A DNA stretch of 64,000 nucleotides from Tricholoma matsutake. Taxonomy: Eukaryota > Basidiomycota > Agaricomycetes > Agaricales > Tricholomataceae. A program made the position numbers and the translations under genes. The notes beneath the pieces are model-generated. The model ran no database searches. It worked only from the letters and a program-made list of their open reading frames with translations, and was not told where the DNA came from. Shown here one piece after another: positions 11,121 to 23,535 of the stretch (within the stretch, counting starts at the first letter, position 1; each line of letters starts with the position of its first letter). The stretch lies in contig AP026538.1 in assembly GCA_026075535.2 (NCBI GenBank), positions 12,090,001 to 12,154,000 on the forward strand, in the 5' to 3' direction.

Positions 11121-12454
11121 ATGACGTCCAAGAGAATACGGCTCGGCGCTCCTGCGACGGATCCTCTCTCACAATTGCAGACCCCTGATGCTGCCGAAGC
11201 TGCTATTCGCCAACTCATGACAAAATTTGACATCGACCCAACAACATTTGAAGGTGATTCTGGTCTGTCCAACTAACTATCATCTCTGCCTTGAAATCTA
11301 GTTTTACTATTAATTCATCGTAGAAGATGGCGTTGGAGTTAGCGTCTCAAATGTCACATATGACCAAGTTGCTCCTCATGTCGGACTCCAACCCTGGCAA
11401 GAGTTGACAGACATCGAGACGTTCGAGCTCCATTGCTCTCGTATTCCCACCGACGTTTTCAAGTCCATCGTAGTCGACATGGACATCATGTTAATGCAAT
11501 ATGGTCCCCTTTCTCAACATAAAACGGAAGAGGCGCGATCCAGATTCTTCTCTCCGGTGAGATACCCCGATTCTCTCATGATCTCGAAAGTTCACCATGA
11601 TCCACAGGTTTTCAATCATCTCGTAAAGTTGTTCACCTTCATGCTGAGGAATCAGCCAGAGACGATGATCGAAGGTCGCATCGGTACAAGGGGTCGCATC
11701 GAGTACTTCTTCAAAACATTTGGCGCCGTCGCTATTCTCTGTGTCGAGTTGAAGCTCAAAATAGGAAATGATGATGAGCGTTTAGCTGCGATTGCTCAAG
11801 TCATAGCAGAATGTGATGGTAAGCTTGATACGCTTTGGGAAAGCTATCCGTTGTGCCGACGACCTATTGAATTTACAGGTTGTGACCTCAATAACGCCAA
11901 AAATGAATTTTCTCTACCTATCTACTGCATACTCTGTGATGGGTTATCCTTCGAATTCTTCAAGTTCGAAAGAAACCCAAATCCAACTTTTCGCCGTGGT
12001 TGCTTTCATGGAGATCCGGAGTACCTCCAATGCGGCCTTCGAATCCCCGACTTCCAAGCGAAAAGCACTCTTCCGTTCATTCTCCACCTTCGCTGCGTAT
12101 GCGAGACGATCTTTGATGTCATGCTGAGCGCATATATCTCTGGATTGGAAGCATACCATAAGCGATCCACAGTAAACGGGCAGAAGCAGGGCTCGAAGAG
12201 ACCGAGTCTTGATGGGTGGGATCCAGCACTGAAATCTGCTGAAGACGCATTAGCGATGTTTAGGAAGGCCGACGATGAACGCCGGGGCGGTGATGTTCAT
12301 TCAGCCAATACTACCGTTGAAAAGGCTCTTTTTATGCTGAAGGACAGGTATTGCCTCCATTCATCGGTTCCATCCATTGTTTCTTACTCTGTCTCAGTAC
12401 AGGAGCAGTTCCGACTATGTACCATTCGAAGCTCATCATGAGTGGTTGGGATGA
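11121..12454 (+). CDS. Hypothetical protein with PD-(D/E)XK nuclease-like motif, three exons
   Basis: Exons 11121-11253, 11324-12347 and 12403-12454 (introns 70 and 55 bp, GT-AG, the first with CTAAC) give a 402-residue protein with no internal stop. Without the second splice the frame would run to 12441, so the last 18 or so residues depend on that intron. The centre reads GRIEY (about 168-172), then AVAILCVELKLKIG (about 179-192), then LAAIAQVIAECDG (about 199-211). A D/E, then E-x-K on a hydrophobic strand, then a Gln-containing helix is the PD-(D/E)XK layout, seen in fungal and Crinkler-like proteins. This is motif-level inference. Codons contain ordinary CpG and there are no decay stops, unlike the surrounding transposons, so I take it as a live host gene. 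Confidence 0.7.
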
Positions 12455-13119
12455 TGCTGAGGTTGAGAAGAGAACCGTTTCTTTCTTTTAAATTCGTTTT
12501 CTCTCTCGATGAGCATGGTCGGTCAGCAACTTGTCGTCCTCTCCTTTCTTCAGACATTTATGGTCATCGACTTTTGAGGTTAGTGGTTCGTAGTTGAAAC
12601 GAGGCGACCCCGTGATGGGCGGTACACGTGAAAGGACCAAGTACATAGTGGCGCAGCTGAGAGGCCTACGAAAAGGCTCCTTACCCTTGGAACCCTCCTT
12701 TACGACGAACATTTCCCACTACGCTAAATCGGATACTCAATACTTACAGCCAAACTCATATCGATAGGCCCCTCTTGAAAAAATACACGCAGGGGCGTTT
12801 GATGGGCGGTGCACTATTCAGGCCTATTTTCGATTGTTTTTCGACGTCCGACAGACTTTTATCGTACGATTTCCTTAAAAGCCTCAGCAATCAAGAAGGT
12901 GGGATTCAGCTACGTGCGTATTTTTTCAGAAGAGGCCTATCGATATGAGTTTGGCTGTAGAACTCGGAACTTACAATGTACATTTGATGATTACTTATAA
13001 GTTATAACGAGGTACATATAGTAGCAATCCTCAGGACCTCAATAGAGTCCGTTATGATCTCTACAGATTTTTCCCTTGGCCGACATTACCTAATCGACAT
13101 ATCACACTACATTTTACAG
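12455..13119. other. Intergenic region between convergent genes
   Basis: Lies between the 3' ends of the nuclease-like gene (plus) and the kinase-like gene (minus). Short open frames here have no support. No repeat structure seen. Confidence 0.5.
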
Positions 13120-15544
13120 TTACAACCATTGTAATGACCTTTTATCATAATTAATTTCCCGACCATTAGACTCCTGACTGGACGACCGGCCAAAATCAAT
13201 CAACCTGAAGCTTCGTTCGCCTGGGCCCTCGGTGTTCTTGCGCTCTTTTGAAAGCACATTGAGAGGTCCTGGTTGAACGACAATGTTCCGTTCAGCGACG
13301 GACTGGTGTGCCCAGCCTGCTAGGTTGAAGCGGAGGACGAGGGCGACCACTTCATTTCTGTAATAGCATATGTAAGAAGTACACATACAGTGCATCGAGT
13401 CCACTCACTGTTCATGAACGCTGAGCTGACGGAAAGAGACGCTTTTCCCGCAGTCCTCAATCAAAAGGATGGGACTTAGATAACCGCGGATAACTTTGGG
13501 CATTTCTTCTCCTCCTTCAGTTTGGTTATCGCCCTGGATGCTGCAATGTCTCGTTACATGCCCCTCCTTTTCATCGTCCTTTAATTGCGGCACATAATAC
13601 CCATAGAATTGCGGTACCAGTGCACCTACAGAGCAAAGATTTTCCTCCGGCAACTTGTTCAGTCCGCTCCAGTGCTCAAACATGTGCTGGTCGAAAGTTT
13701 GATAATTCCGCGCTTCGCTCCACAAATGGTAATCACCCTCTAGGGATAGTTTTGCCATGACACGGAATTTAGCTGTCGGAGGGGTGGGTAAATGTGCCAA
13801 GAGATGTTCACAAGTGGGATTCGAGGGGTCTTGCCATCCAACGGTAGTTCGGATAGGCCGTACAGGACCGTTAATTTCGACCCGGCAGGTCGTCTTTCGG
13901 GGGTCGATTGGATAAATATCATCTCCCACGTTGCTCTCCTGAGCGGTATCAAGACCCCCGTCATAAGCAAACTTGACTCCAATTGATGGACTATCCTCGC
14001 TTACGGTCCTTCGAAGTACAGCACTTTTCTCCTTCCAACGCTCTTCCATCTTCTCGCCGTTCTCGCCATCTTCTTCAAGCAAGATTCGTTTCACGTCCGC
14101 GCCAACACAGTCTTTACACAGGACAGGGTCAGTACGGAGAGGTGGTATGAATGCCGTGCGAGGGAGCTCCCATTCACCCTGGTATACAATCGAATGATTT
14201 CCATCCCCAGCTATATATGCGGGAGAAAGATAAAGATGAGCTTCGTTGGTGGCTTCGTAATCTTGAGTTGGTTCTTTCTCGACCGGATCGCTAGGGTGGA
14301 GAGTCGGTGGAGGATCATGAACGACGAAAACGGGAGGAGCGATCGGGCCAGGCGAAACATCAGCGTGTGCAATCAAAAAGTACCCATGTAATCCTGTGGG
14401 ACCTCCCGCGCTTTCAGCCATCTTTGGCACTGGCGACGTCACACTTCGGGCCTTGGCTTCTAAAATTTCCTCTCGCAGGCGAGCTTCACCGGCTGCTGAT
14501 AGTTGAAGGTTATACGTGTGAACGATATCTGGTTTCTCATTCCAATTAGCTTCGTCGACTTCCATCTTAGCAGAACCGTAGCGGTTTCTACTATACATGG
14601 CGAGGAGATTCCACGGGTCGTGGACCGTGATTTTCTTCGGCAGAGGAATACGGGTCTGCAGACATTCTGTGGGGTAGCTGAATGGAACGAGAGGCCATGG
14701 GCTTGGATAATTCGAAGTATTAAAAATCGACTGGGCAAGAAATATTAATATGGATGCAAGAGCATAGGGGGCGAAATCATACATGGTCTGTAGCGAGATC
14801 GATGGAGTTCAAGACCGCGCCCTTGCCATTGTGCATCGATATCCCCCATCCTTCTTTCCTAGCCTTAATATTCTCCTCCTCGGCCAAAAACGTATAAGGA
14901 GCACACGGTTCAATCACATGGGGCTCCTCTTCCCGCTTGGCCCACTCAATCTCGTCCTTAGCCCAATCTTCTTCTCCATTCGCCTGTGACCACTCCAAAA
15001 GCTGACTCACTGTGCAAACTTTCCATGCGGGGCAATGATCTGGTTGTCGAATGTAATAAAAGTCAAAGACCGTCGCTCCCCAAGGCAAGCCATTCGGCGT
15101 CGTTTTTCCACGATAATCGCGGTCGCGGGGTGATGGCTTGGAAGAGGGGGATCGTGGCCAGTACCTGAAGATCGTGCGTTTAGGGGGCCCATTGGCAACT
15201 ATGTCGTCGAAAACATCAGGCTGCCAGATTTTGACCGTAGTAATCGCGTCAGAATTTGGATTTTGGGGCCGATGGTCGCTGCGAATTGCAGTATTGTAGT
15301 AAGAGAGAATAACAAAAAGGTCAGGCACTGTGAAACTTCGAGGTTCTTCCTTGCAAAAATTGAACGCTAGCTCAGGCAAGTCAACGCGCTTTCCAGAACC
15401 CACGATCACGGTAGCTTGATCGACGGACATCAAGACACCCATCAGCTGACAATCTCTGAAATCGCAGTTAGGAAATCTCAGAACACGACGGGTCGAAGTT
15501 GATGAATAGGTCGACGACACTGAGGAGTCACGGAAAAGTGCCAT
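13120..15544 (-). CDS. Fungal protein-kinase-like protein, three exons
   Basis: Exons 15544-14783, 14730-13409 and 13357-13120 join in frame (introns 14782-14731, GTATGA..CAG, 52 bp; 13408-13358, GTGAGT..CAG, 51 bp) to give 773 residues. Only the C-terminal 100 residues or so show family motifs: GYLSPILLIEDCGKSV (hinge-like region), then GWAHQSVAERNIVVQPGPLN as the catalytic-loop equivalent, then SFRLIDFGRS as the DFG magnesium-binding motif. The canonical HRD Asp is replaced (HQS), as I recall for a large agaricomycete family of kinase-like proteins, so activity is uncertain. The N-terminal 550 residues are family-specific and I assign no domain. No decay stops; probably a functional host gene. 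Confidence 0.75.
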
Positions 15545-15984
15545 TAATAGATGGTGCTTCTATAAGCCGAATAAGCGTACCAGTGATGGTGGAACCTTGG
15601 TGGAACCGTGAAGGGAAAAGCAGAAACCGAGAACTTAAAGGAGGTATGACAAGTAAGTTCGAATTCAAAGACAATAGGGGCGGTCAAACTAGGGCGATTA
15701 TTGGCGGATTATGTCCAAGATTATAGCAATGAATGCAGAATCTTTGCACGATTATCAAAGACACACTCGCATTAATCCGAGGGAGCACAAATCGGAGTGC
15801 GAAAAAGAGAAGAAGGGTAGAGCCTCTGGTTGACCTCTGGTTGAGTATTATCATTGACTTGCGCTGTGAGGGCCGCTGCTTCGCACGAGTTCTTTCAGGG
15901 GAGGTAAAAATATAAAAATAAATCTGAATCTGAATCTTTGCAAGAGTTTTGCAAGGGTGCTTGGGAATCGAAAAAGAATATACA
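15545..15984. other. 5' flank of kinase-like gene, no gene seen
   Basis: Upstream region of the minus-strand kinase-like gene. No open frame with support. It ends where repeat sequence begins. Confidence 0.5.
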
Positions 15985-16014
15985 GGGTTGATACAGGGTC
16001 GATTTTTTTGTTAA
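15985..16014 (+). repeat. Transposon-terminus-like sequence (GATACAGGGTCGATTTTTTT type)
   Basis: Sharp change from host flank to CpG-poor sequence. A near match, GATACCGGGTCGATTTTTTT, occurs at about 55964-55985 and both are soon followed by ACTAACTAAC. This suggests the outer end of a transposon. No partner end was found on the other side. Confidence 0.35.
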
Positions 16015-16034
16015 GGGCAGTTGCTCTGGACTAA

Positions 16035-16967
16035 CTAACTACTATCAAGGGTCACCATCTTGGCCACCCTGAGTACTTGGCCAATTCCATCTTTAGAGTC
16101 TGTACAGCAAGGAATCCATAATAATGTGGATCTCAATATTGAGAAGAACCTCATAGGAAACCATGTACCAAAACAAATCCACCAGTGATGGTGCATTACT
16201 GAGATATGGTGATGGCAGTGTGGCATTTCAGCCTCCTTGGCATGTTTGTTAATCTTGCCCAATATGGAAAAACCTCCCACCCCACTGTAGCCTTGTATTG
16301 AAAAACTTGCCACTGTTATGGCTCCCCTCAATCCTTTGCCCATTATCTTTATTTTTTGGGTCTCACCCTGTACAATGAAGTCAATGTGTATTCTGTAGGC
16401 CATGACTGGCCAACATGGCAGGTTTGCTCAATTTGGCAGCCACTCTCAAATAATACTCACAGGAAGCAAAGCACTCCAGGTAAAACCATGGTAAGCATGT
16501 CAACTTCTTCACAGCATCACAGACAACATACAAGCCAAGTTTGAAGACTTGAAAGTAGCTACTTTACTCTCAATTCTGTCTGATACCCTTAGGTGGCCAA
16601 GAACCCAACCTCTGATAGTACATAATCAGGCACAATTCCCAAAATGGTAATATGATGTCACTTCCACAGGCGCTTTGCCCGCGCTGGCCCCCCAGATCAC
16701 AAGCCTCGCAAATCCATTTTGTTGGAGTAGTTTCAAGCATGGTATTCACCCACAAGAGCCATCTTCACCCTCTCAAGCAGCTGCTCCAAGCTCCAGTGTC
16801 GGCACTTCAAATTCTTGAAGATACAATGTAATGCTGGAATGTTGTGGGTGCCAACAAGCTCAAGAAGTTCATCCCAGGTTACTTCGTGGCCATGAAGTCG
16901 AGCAAGTGCTTTGGAATCCTTAAGATACTATGCAAAGAAAGTCAGATAACACTCTAAGGCATGTTCG
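16035..16967. other. No supported gene; possible downstream part of the broken minus-strand gene
   Basis: A 122-residue minus frame (16403-16035) is open but I recognise nothing in it. The next feature may continue into this area. Sequence is CpG-poor. Confidence 0.3.
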
Positions 16968-17047
16968 TCATGTGTGAACAAGAACCTTGAATGTTAGATC
17001 CTTTAGATTCTGCTCCATAAGTTTCAGCTTCTCTCTAAGCGAGGTCT

Positions 17048-19202
17048 TCACACTGCCCCATATATTCTGCGTGGATCCGCACAGAATTACATGGACTCCA
17101 CGCAAATTTGCAATCCATACAAGAAACCATTTTAGCTGTGCAACAGGGTGTGCCAGTCTGCATGGATCTGTGCAGACTAACACAGATTCTGCATATTTCG
17201 TCCGTCCACATCCGTGATCAACCAGGTCGGACCAGCAAGGACATTCCGCATGCATCTGAGAAGACCATTTGAGCTTAGCAAAATAATGTCACAAATGGTG
17301 TTTGAACTTGTAGCCTCATGGTCAACCAATAAAGTACAGATGCACATTACCATTACACTACGCAGCCAGTGGTATGTTGTTGCTATTGATGCAACTACAT
17401 ATGACTGTTTGGCTTTGTATGACAAAGCACATAGCCGCATCATCAATGTTGCCAGCTCATCACTCACCACCACCACCATCGACGCTGGCAGCTCCCTCCC
17501 TCTCTTACCACCACCACCACTTCGTTACCCACCAACCCCACTCCAATGCCCTACAGACACCCATGATGACAAACACAGGGCCGGCAACACCATGCATGGC
17601 CACAAATGAGCCACCACATGCACAATGTGGCCCAAACGACATTTCACGTCGTTTGGGCTGCAGTAAGTTTTTTCTTTCATTCTCTCATATTCAATTTAAC
17701 TAATTTCTTTGTTTTCTTTGTTAGCACCAGCACGAAACCCCGGAAACGAGCATGCCACCTGGAACGTGGGTCCAAACAATGCAATCTGCATCGTTTGGGC
17801 CCTAGGTAAGTCTTTTTTTCCATTTTCTTTTTGTTTTTATAAACTAATTGATTTGTTTCTGTTGTTTTCTAGGTTCTAATCTACTGGTAATGACGGACTG
17901 ATGCAAGACAACCCAGACCCAACAACACCCATGCCAACGTCCTCCTCCCCATCCAAATGGGATATGAGGCTTTTGATAAGGGGTAGGAGGGTACTGGGAG
18001 ACCTGCAAAGCAGGATACCCACCTACCTACCCTCGCATGCTACATCACTGCCACATCACTGACCCCTCCAAACTAGCAGACCCCCAAAACAGATGATGCA
18101 CCCACCCCATGCCTGTGAGCCTCTGCTCGTAGGGTGGATCGTGAGTGTGTGCAGGCAATGACAACAATGACGCCGCCACCTACCAGCACCAGCACCCCCA
18201 GAACGCGAAGTATGGCCACCAACCATGATGGACGATGACAACAGGGCCAACGACACAACACCCGCCTCCAGCCCCATGAGCAACTGCTCGGGGGGTGGAT
18301 TGCAGGTGGAATGGCAATGATGACGAAGGGAATGCACAGTGGGAAGCATGACAACGAGCACCAAGGGACACAGGATGATGGGAATGACACAATGACAGCA
18401 ACCATGCAGGACAATGGGGACCACGATGGCAACAGAAGTAACAGATGAAAGCCACCCAGGACAACCCCCCGCAGGATGATGCAACCAGGAAGATGCACCA
18501 ACCATGATGCACCAACCACGACACTGAGGACAGCGCACCAAGGGCAGCTGGGGCCATAGGTAAGTTTTTTTCTTTTCTTATTTCTTTTACCACAGCAATG
18601 CATGCAGGACAATGGGCACCATGACAAGACACCACCAGGCCACCCCCTCCCCCACATTTTGCATGGGGAGGGTTTGTTTTTTGTTTTCTATACCCCCTCA
18701 CTCATGTTTTATGTAGGCGAGGGGATTTTCTTTTTGATTTATAATTGTCACCTTCCCCTCACATTGAATGCGAGGGCTTTTAAATATAATTATAGTACTC
18801 TTTAGTTAATGTTATTTGATTTTAATTATATAACAATGCACCTCCTTCGAGAGGTTTAAATAATTGAGTTTGAGTTTGAGTTTTGAGTGTCATAAATAAA
18901 CTTTATATTAGTAACAAATAATTCTCTGGTGGCTCAACTGGTTAAGCATACTTGTTTGTTATGTGAAGTTAGCATGAGGTCTTTAAGTTCAATCCTTGCT
19001 CTGCACAATCTTATTTTGTAGGCACTTCATGACTTTCATACAGTCTGAGAGACTCATGAGATATTAACTTGATAACATGAATTCTGCGTGGACTTGCCTG
19101 GATTCTGCATAGTCCGTGTGGACTAATACAGATTCTGCATAGTCTGTGTGGAGTCCTCATAGTCCATACGGATCTGTGCAGAACATATTGGGGAGTGTAA
19201 AT
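17048..19202. mobile_element. Non-autonomous TIR element 1 (2155 bp, TA target)
   Basis: The left end TTCACACTGCCCCATATATT and the inverted right end ATTTACACTCCCCAATATGT match imperfectly and continue into related subterminal repeats (TTCTGCRYRGATCC blocks). The right flank is TA (19203-19204); the left flank is TC where TA is expected. Removing the element with one TA rejoins the minus-strand reading frame on either side (SNDQLRA then TSLREKL), strong independent support for the edges. The interior has no convincing protein: Cys/Gly/His-rich open frames at 18056-18701 are low-complexity by-products. It shares interior blocks with element 2 (48503-50205). Confidence 0.75.
18926..19005 (+). 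other. tRNA-like (SINE-type) module inside element 1
   Basis: An A-box-like TGGCTCAACTGG (18930-18941) and a B-box-like AGTTCAATCC (18986-18995) have tRNA spacing. No full cloverleaf is evident, so this is a tRNA-derived internal promoter, not a tRNA gene. The same module lies at the same relative place in element 2. Confidence 0.6.
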
Positions 19203-20812
19203 TACTGCTCTAAGCTGGTCATTGCTCATTGCGTTATGATCAAGCCTCACCATGGGTTTTGTAGTACGTTCTTTGACGGCCGCAACAAGTGCACTTGTGT
19301 TCTGACATGTGAGACACGAATCAGACTTGCTAGGAGACATTCCACTGCAGTGAGGAGAGCAAATGCAAATGGTCGAGTTAAGGTGTTCAACAAAGATGAG
19401 GTTGTAGCCTGGCATGAAACACAATCTGGGATTGTGGATGGCAAATGGGTAGGTCACATATGGTGATCCCAAATCCCAATGAGACCCAGAACCTGGGCAT
19501 TGCAAGGGACCAGCTGGAGGCTGGGGTTGAAAGTGGCTGGGATCTTTGAGTATTCGGTCTAATTTGACTTCTGATGAGTAAAGTGAGTGAGCTTGAGATT
19601 GGTGTTGTTATGCACCTGGAAGCCCCAACTTGCATTTCTGTGTCCCTGCATGTTTATTAAGGGTATTGGTGCCAATTCTATCCTTTCCATGATTTACATA
19701 TTCATGACATATAGTACATAGGACTAGGTGGTTCCCATTTGAAGGGTCAAGCTTCTCGAGAGGTAGGCCAGACAGCTCAGCATCAGGATTGGTATAGTTC
19801 CATCATTTGATGAAAATGAAGATATATGAACAGAAGCATGAGAAGAAGGCTTTGATACATTATGTACAGTATCAATCCTCCATGATATTAGTGAAATGTC
19901 GGGTAGATGCATCACTCAGAGATAAAAACATGTGTCAAGAGCAGGAGAGATGTGTGTCACTTAATGGATGCCACTTTGATCATCACATACACCAACAATC
20001 TCCTTATTTGGGGGGCTGGGACATCAACCATGTCCATGATCACCTGCTTGTCTAAAACAAGCTCCAGATATCAAATTTTCCCCAAAGTTTGGGGGTTCCA
20101 ATTTTTTTTTTGCAGCCTGGGCTGGACTTACTAGCTGGGTCCATGTCCAGCATCCAGATTCCCAAGCACCCTTGGAATTTTGGCCCAGGGATCATGATTG
20201 GCAATAGCAATGTTTGAGCTGAGCATCATGCAGAAGACAGCAGATAGAAGGCCATGACTGCACCATCTTTACAGATTGAAGCAACATCTTGAGCCTCATA
20301 AGCTAATGATGCACCTATCAACAATCCATCATGAAACCAGGCCATACTGGTGCTAGTGATCACACATGATGTTAGATGTTCATCTCCATGGTAAACCACT
20401 CCTCTCAGGGTGTATTGAACATGGGTGGTGTTTCCACAGGTAATCCAGAGAACTGGAGAAAGAGATGGCACACTGGTTCCTAAGGTAGGTGTCACTCAGT
20501 TTCAGCATGTCATTACATAATCAAATAGTTGTCACTTGCCGCCAGTGAATGAGTGGCAAGGCCAAGCAAGCATACAAGGTTGGGCAGAAAAGCATGAGAA
20601 TCCGACTTGGTACACTAATATATATAATGTGGAATATCGAATGATTAGGACTGTACAATTTTTATATTTTGAAGCTGCAGCACTACAACAACTAGGTCAC
20701 TGTTACTAGGATTATAGGGATTATGTCAGACTATATGGCCAGTCATGTGTGTTCAAATGTGATCAGGCTTACAATCTGCTCATTGCACTCCTTACACCAT
20801 GTCTACCTTTTC

Positions 20813-22824
20813 TCGTGCAGTGTCCAAGTTCCTTTCTGAGATAACCTGGCACATCATTCTTGGGCGACAGGGTATGCAAGATCCATCCCTTGATGTGCAT
20901 GCAATAACCTTCTATTACTGTGACAATTGATATGAACACAGTTAATACAGGGTTTTTCCAGAAAGATTGTGGAAGCTGAACAGGAACTCACTGGAAATTC
21001 AGCTGATATCCAAGCAGCTCAAAAGGTCTTGTGGATTGAACCCAGTCGTATTGATAAAATTGGTGAGGGACATCTGTATAAAGCCGTCAACTGCGTGCTT
21101 GCTTACCGCATCCTGTATGTTTGCCAATGGGTCAAGAGTCCATCTGCTTCATTGCAAACTGCAGCAGTACCAACTTTGCTTGGCGCTCACAGTGATCTTC
21201 TCCAAAAGCTGGTGCATATGAATACCCTCCCCTGTCGAATGTAATCCATTGCCTTTTACTATTTGCAGAAAGCACAGAAGATGCAAAACTGGCCCAGCAT
21301 GCTCATGCAGGCCAAAACATCCCTCCAAAGCATTTTAGCATCCAACAGTGACTTGCCTGGATTCAATCCTCCACAAGACCCCATGCAACACTTGCTGAAC
21401 TCAATCATCAATTTCACAAAACAGAACAAGGGCCAGAAATGGCTCTCCAATTTTGAAGTCGCAGCAATGCATCTCAGTGTTCATCTGAAGGCATGTCTCT
21501 CAACACTCTGTTCGATCTAGAATAAATATGTTGCCATCTAGGGGCACTGGGACATAGTTGGCTCTCCACTAGAAGTTGCTGTCCAGAGGCAGGTGCAAAG
21601 CTGTCAAACAAATCACCTGCTCTCATCATTTCTCTTCAGTCAAGCTTTACAAATCCAGGGGTCCAGTCACAAGCGAATGAGTTGCCTGCACAACCCACTC
21701 AACATTGCGCTTTCCCTCTCGCCAATTGCACTCCTGCAAGACAAGATTATATGGAATGGGTTGGCTGGTAGCAAGTTTGTTCTAGAAGTTGGTTGCGACC
21801 ATTTTTCCTATTATGCTGCTTACTTACATTTGTTTATAGACACTACAGGTTTTTTCTGGTAATAAACCCCAACTGATGCTTGCCATTGAATTTGAAATAT
21901 GGGCAGCATTGATCGATGTGGCCAATGGCACCGCAGAGACTCTCCCATGATTGCAGCAAGCCCTTGCTTGCATTGAGCATATACTTGTGAATGAAAGCAT
22001 CGAAGAGATGTCAGGATGGATTGGTGGTGCGTTTATTACTGTGGGATGAGTAAGCCCTCTGACCAGCTGCCAGAGTGCAAAGAGTTAGCAAGACATGCAG
22101 CTGTTGAAGCAATGCATACCCCAGATGCAGCCCCTGGGAACAATGAAGAGGGCACACCTCATGAAGACTTGGCCACAACACAGGATGTAGGCCCCAGGCC
22201 AATGGTCCCGACACCATCACCACCACAAATCCCAGCGGGTGAACATGGCAAGTTGTGTTTTAATCTTGGAGTTAGTTGTAAATTGACAACTTGATTGCAG
22301 AGACAACTGGTGACAATTCCCCGCAGTCTCCTACACACAACCCTGAACCAGTGGAGGTTGAGCCCGAAGGCAGCCATTTGAATGCACCTGATGACATGTC
22401 AGAAAAGAGGAGAGGCAAGCCAGAGAAGAGAAGAAGCAGAAAAAAGATGAGAAGAACAGCGGCAACAAGAAGCAGTGAAATTGGCTGTGGCAAGAGCAAG
22501 AAAAGGCAAAGGCTGCCAACCTACAGATGCAGAAAAAATTGCCAAACTGAGAAAAAGATGATATGAATGTCAAAGACAAGAATGCAAAAGGGCAAAAAGG
22601 GAAAGGGAAAGGGAGAAGGGAGAGGGAGAGGGAGAGGGAGGAGCAAGACCAAAGACCAAGAGACCGATGATGAGACAGCGTTGAAATCCATGAAACTCGT
22701 GGATCTCAACATGAGCACCCCCATTCCACGCTTCATGAATGAACTCACCATCTTATGTTCCACTATGGTTGATCCCACCCCACCAGAGGAGGAACCAGTC
22801 AACCCTCTGATTGGTGATGAGTAG
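20813..22824 (+). pseudogene. Decayed multi-exon gene of unknown family with basic C-terminus
   Basis: Successive plus-strand blocks look like exons: about 20833-20913 (FSRAVSKFLSEITWHIILG), 20969-21244 (ADIQAAQKVLWIEPSRIDKI, HLYKAVNCVLAYRILYV), 21263-21510 (MQHLLNSIINFTKQNKGQKW), 22046-22249 (Pro/Glu-rich) and 22302-22824. A GC-AG or decayed GT-AG intron at about 22250-22301 joins the last two in frame. The C-terminal part is strongly basic (KKGKGKGEGRGRGRGRSK). Other joins need single-base corrections, so it is probably a pseudogene. I do not recognise the family. It faces away from the minus-strand gene at 16.9-20.5 kb and may belong to the same mobile or lineage-specific unit. Confidence 0.4.
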
Positions 22825-23535
22825 GATGCTTGAAACCCACCTGTTTCTCTCTCAAGGTCTCAAAGCATCTGATTCCATGTCTATGGACCTGGTTGGATAT
22901 ACACTAGGTGATACTTGATCAGTCCATTATTGTCTATAATTCTATTTCAGAAAACACAAGGACGTCAACAAGTCCAGGTCTTTGGACCATCAAGTCAAAC
23001 ACAGTCATACTGTCCATTGTTCCATGTATGTCCTATCCTGTACCCCTCATACAATTCCATCATGGTGATACTTAGATACCGTCTAAATATTGGGGCTATT
23101 CTATAGAGATTTACAGCACAGGCTCATGCCTTAGGCTCAGAAATTCTTAGGTTATATCATGGAAATGTCAGATTCCATTTAGGGGGTTTCACCTTGACCT
23201 GAGGCTGGTCAACGCGATGAACATTTGAAACCTCATTTAACTACCAATAATAGTCCCTAAATTATGCCTTTGACTTGACCTCATTCATCAGGAAATTGTG
23301 GAGATGCTGGTATTTCCAGTCAATAGTGACAAATAGCTATCACAATGTTATATAATGAGACCTGATTAGATACTTTTATCTTTACACTACTAGTAATTTA
23401 TTATCAGAGCTAACATTGGAATGTTATGACAGTATTTGAGTTCTGGGCTATTTTAGACAAGTCTGATGGAGGCATTGCAAAGCATGATATGTAGCTCACA
23501 ATTATGCTGGAAAATTGGAAAGCCATATGAGTATC

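Larger units (their letters stand above)
16968..20495 (-). pseudogene. TE-linked gene with HFT/HDG (USP-like) and Cys-rich segments, split by insertion
   Basis: Three minus-strand blocks look like parts of one gene. Block 20495-20226 has HVQYTLRGVVYHGDEHLTS and AWFHDGLLIG, a pattern like the C-terminal half of ubiquitin-specific protease folds (Y-L-x-G-V-x-Y-H-G..H..T....W.HDG). Block 19505-19205 has CICSPHCSG, DSCLTCQ and ERTTKP, ending SNDQLRA. Block 17045-16968 has TSLREKLKLMEQNLKDLTFK, a coiled-coil-like continuation. The last two join in frame when the element 17048-19202 is removed with one TA. I recall similar Cys-rich plus Leu/Lys helices in agaricomycete transposon-linked proteins; no firm family name. 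Exons between blocks are unresolved. Confidence 0.45.

Noticed and set aside
18056..18701. Three overlapping minus-strand ORFs rich in Cys, Gly, His and Trp
   Set aside because: They lie in the simple-repeat interior of element 1, are all open at once in different frames, and show no domain.
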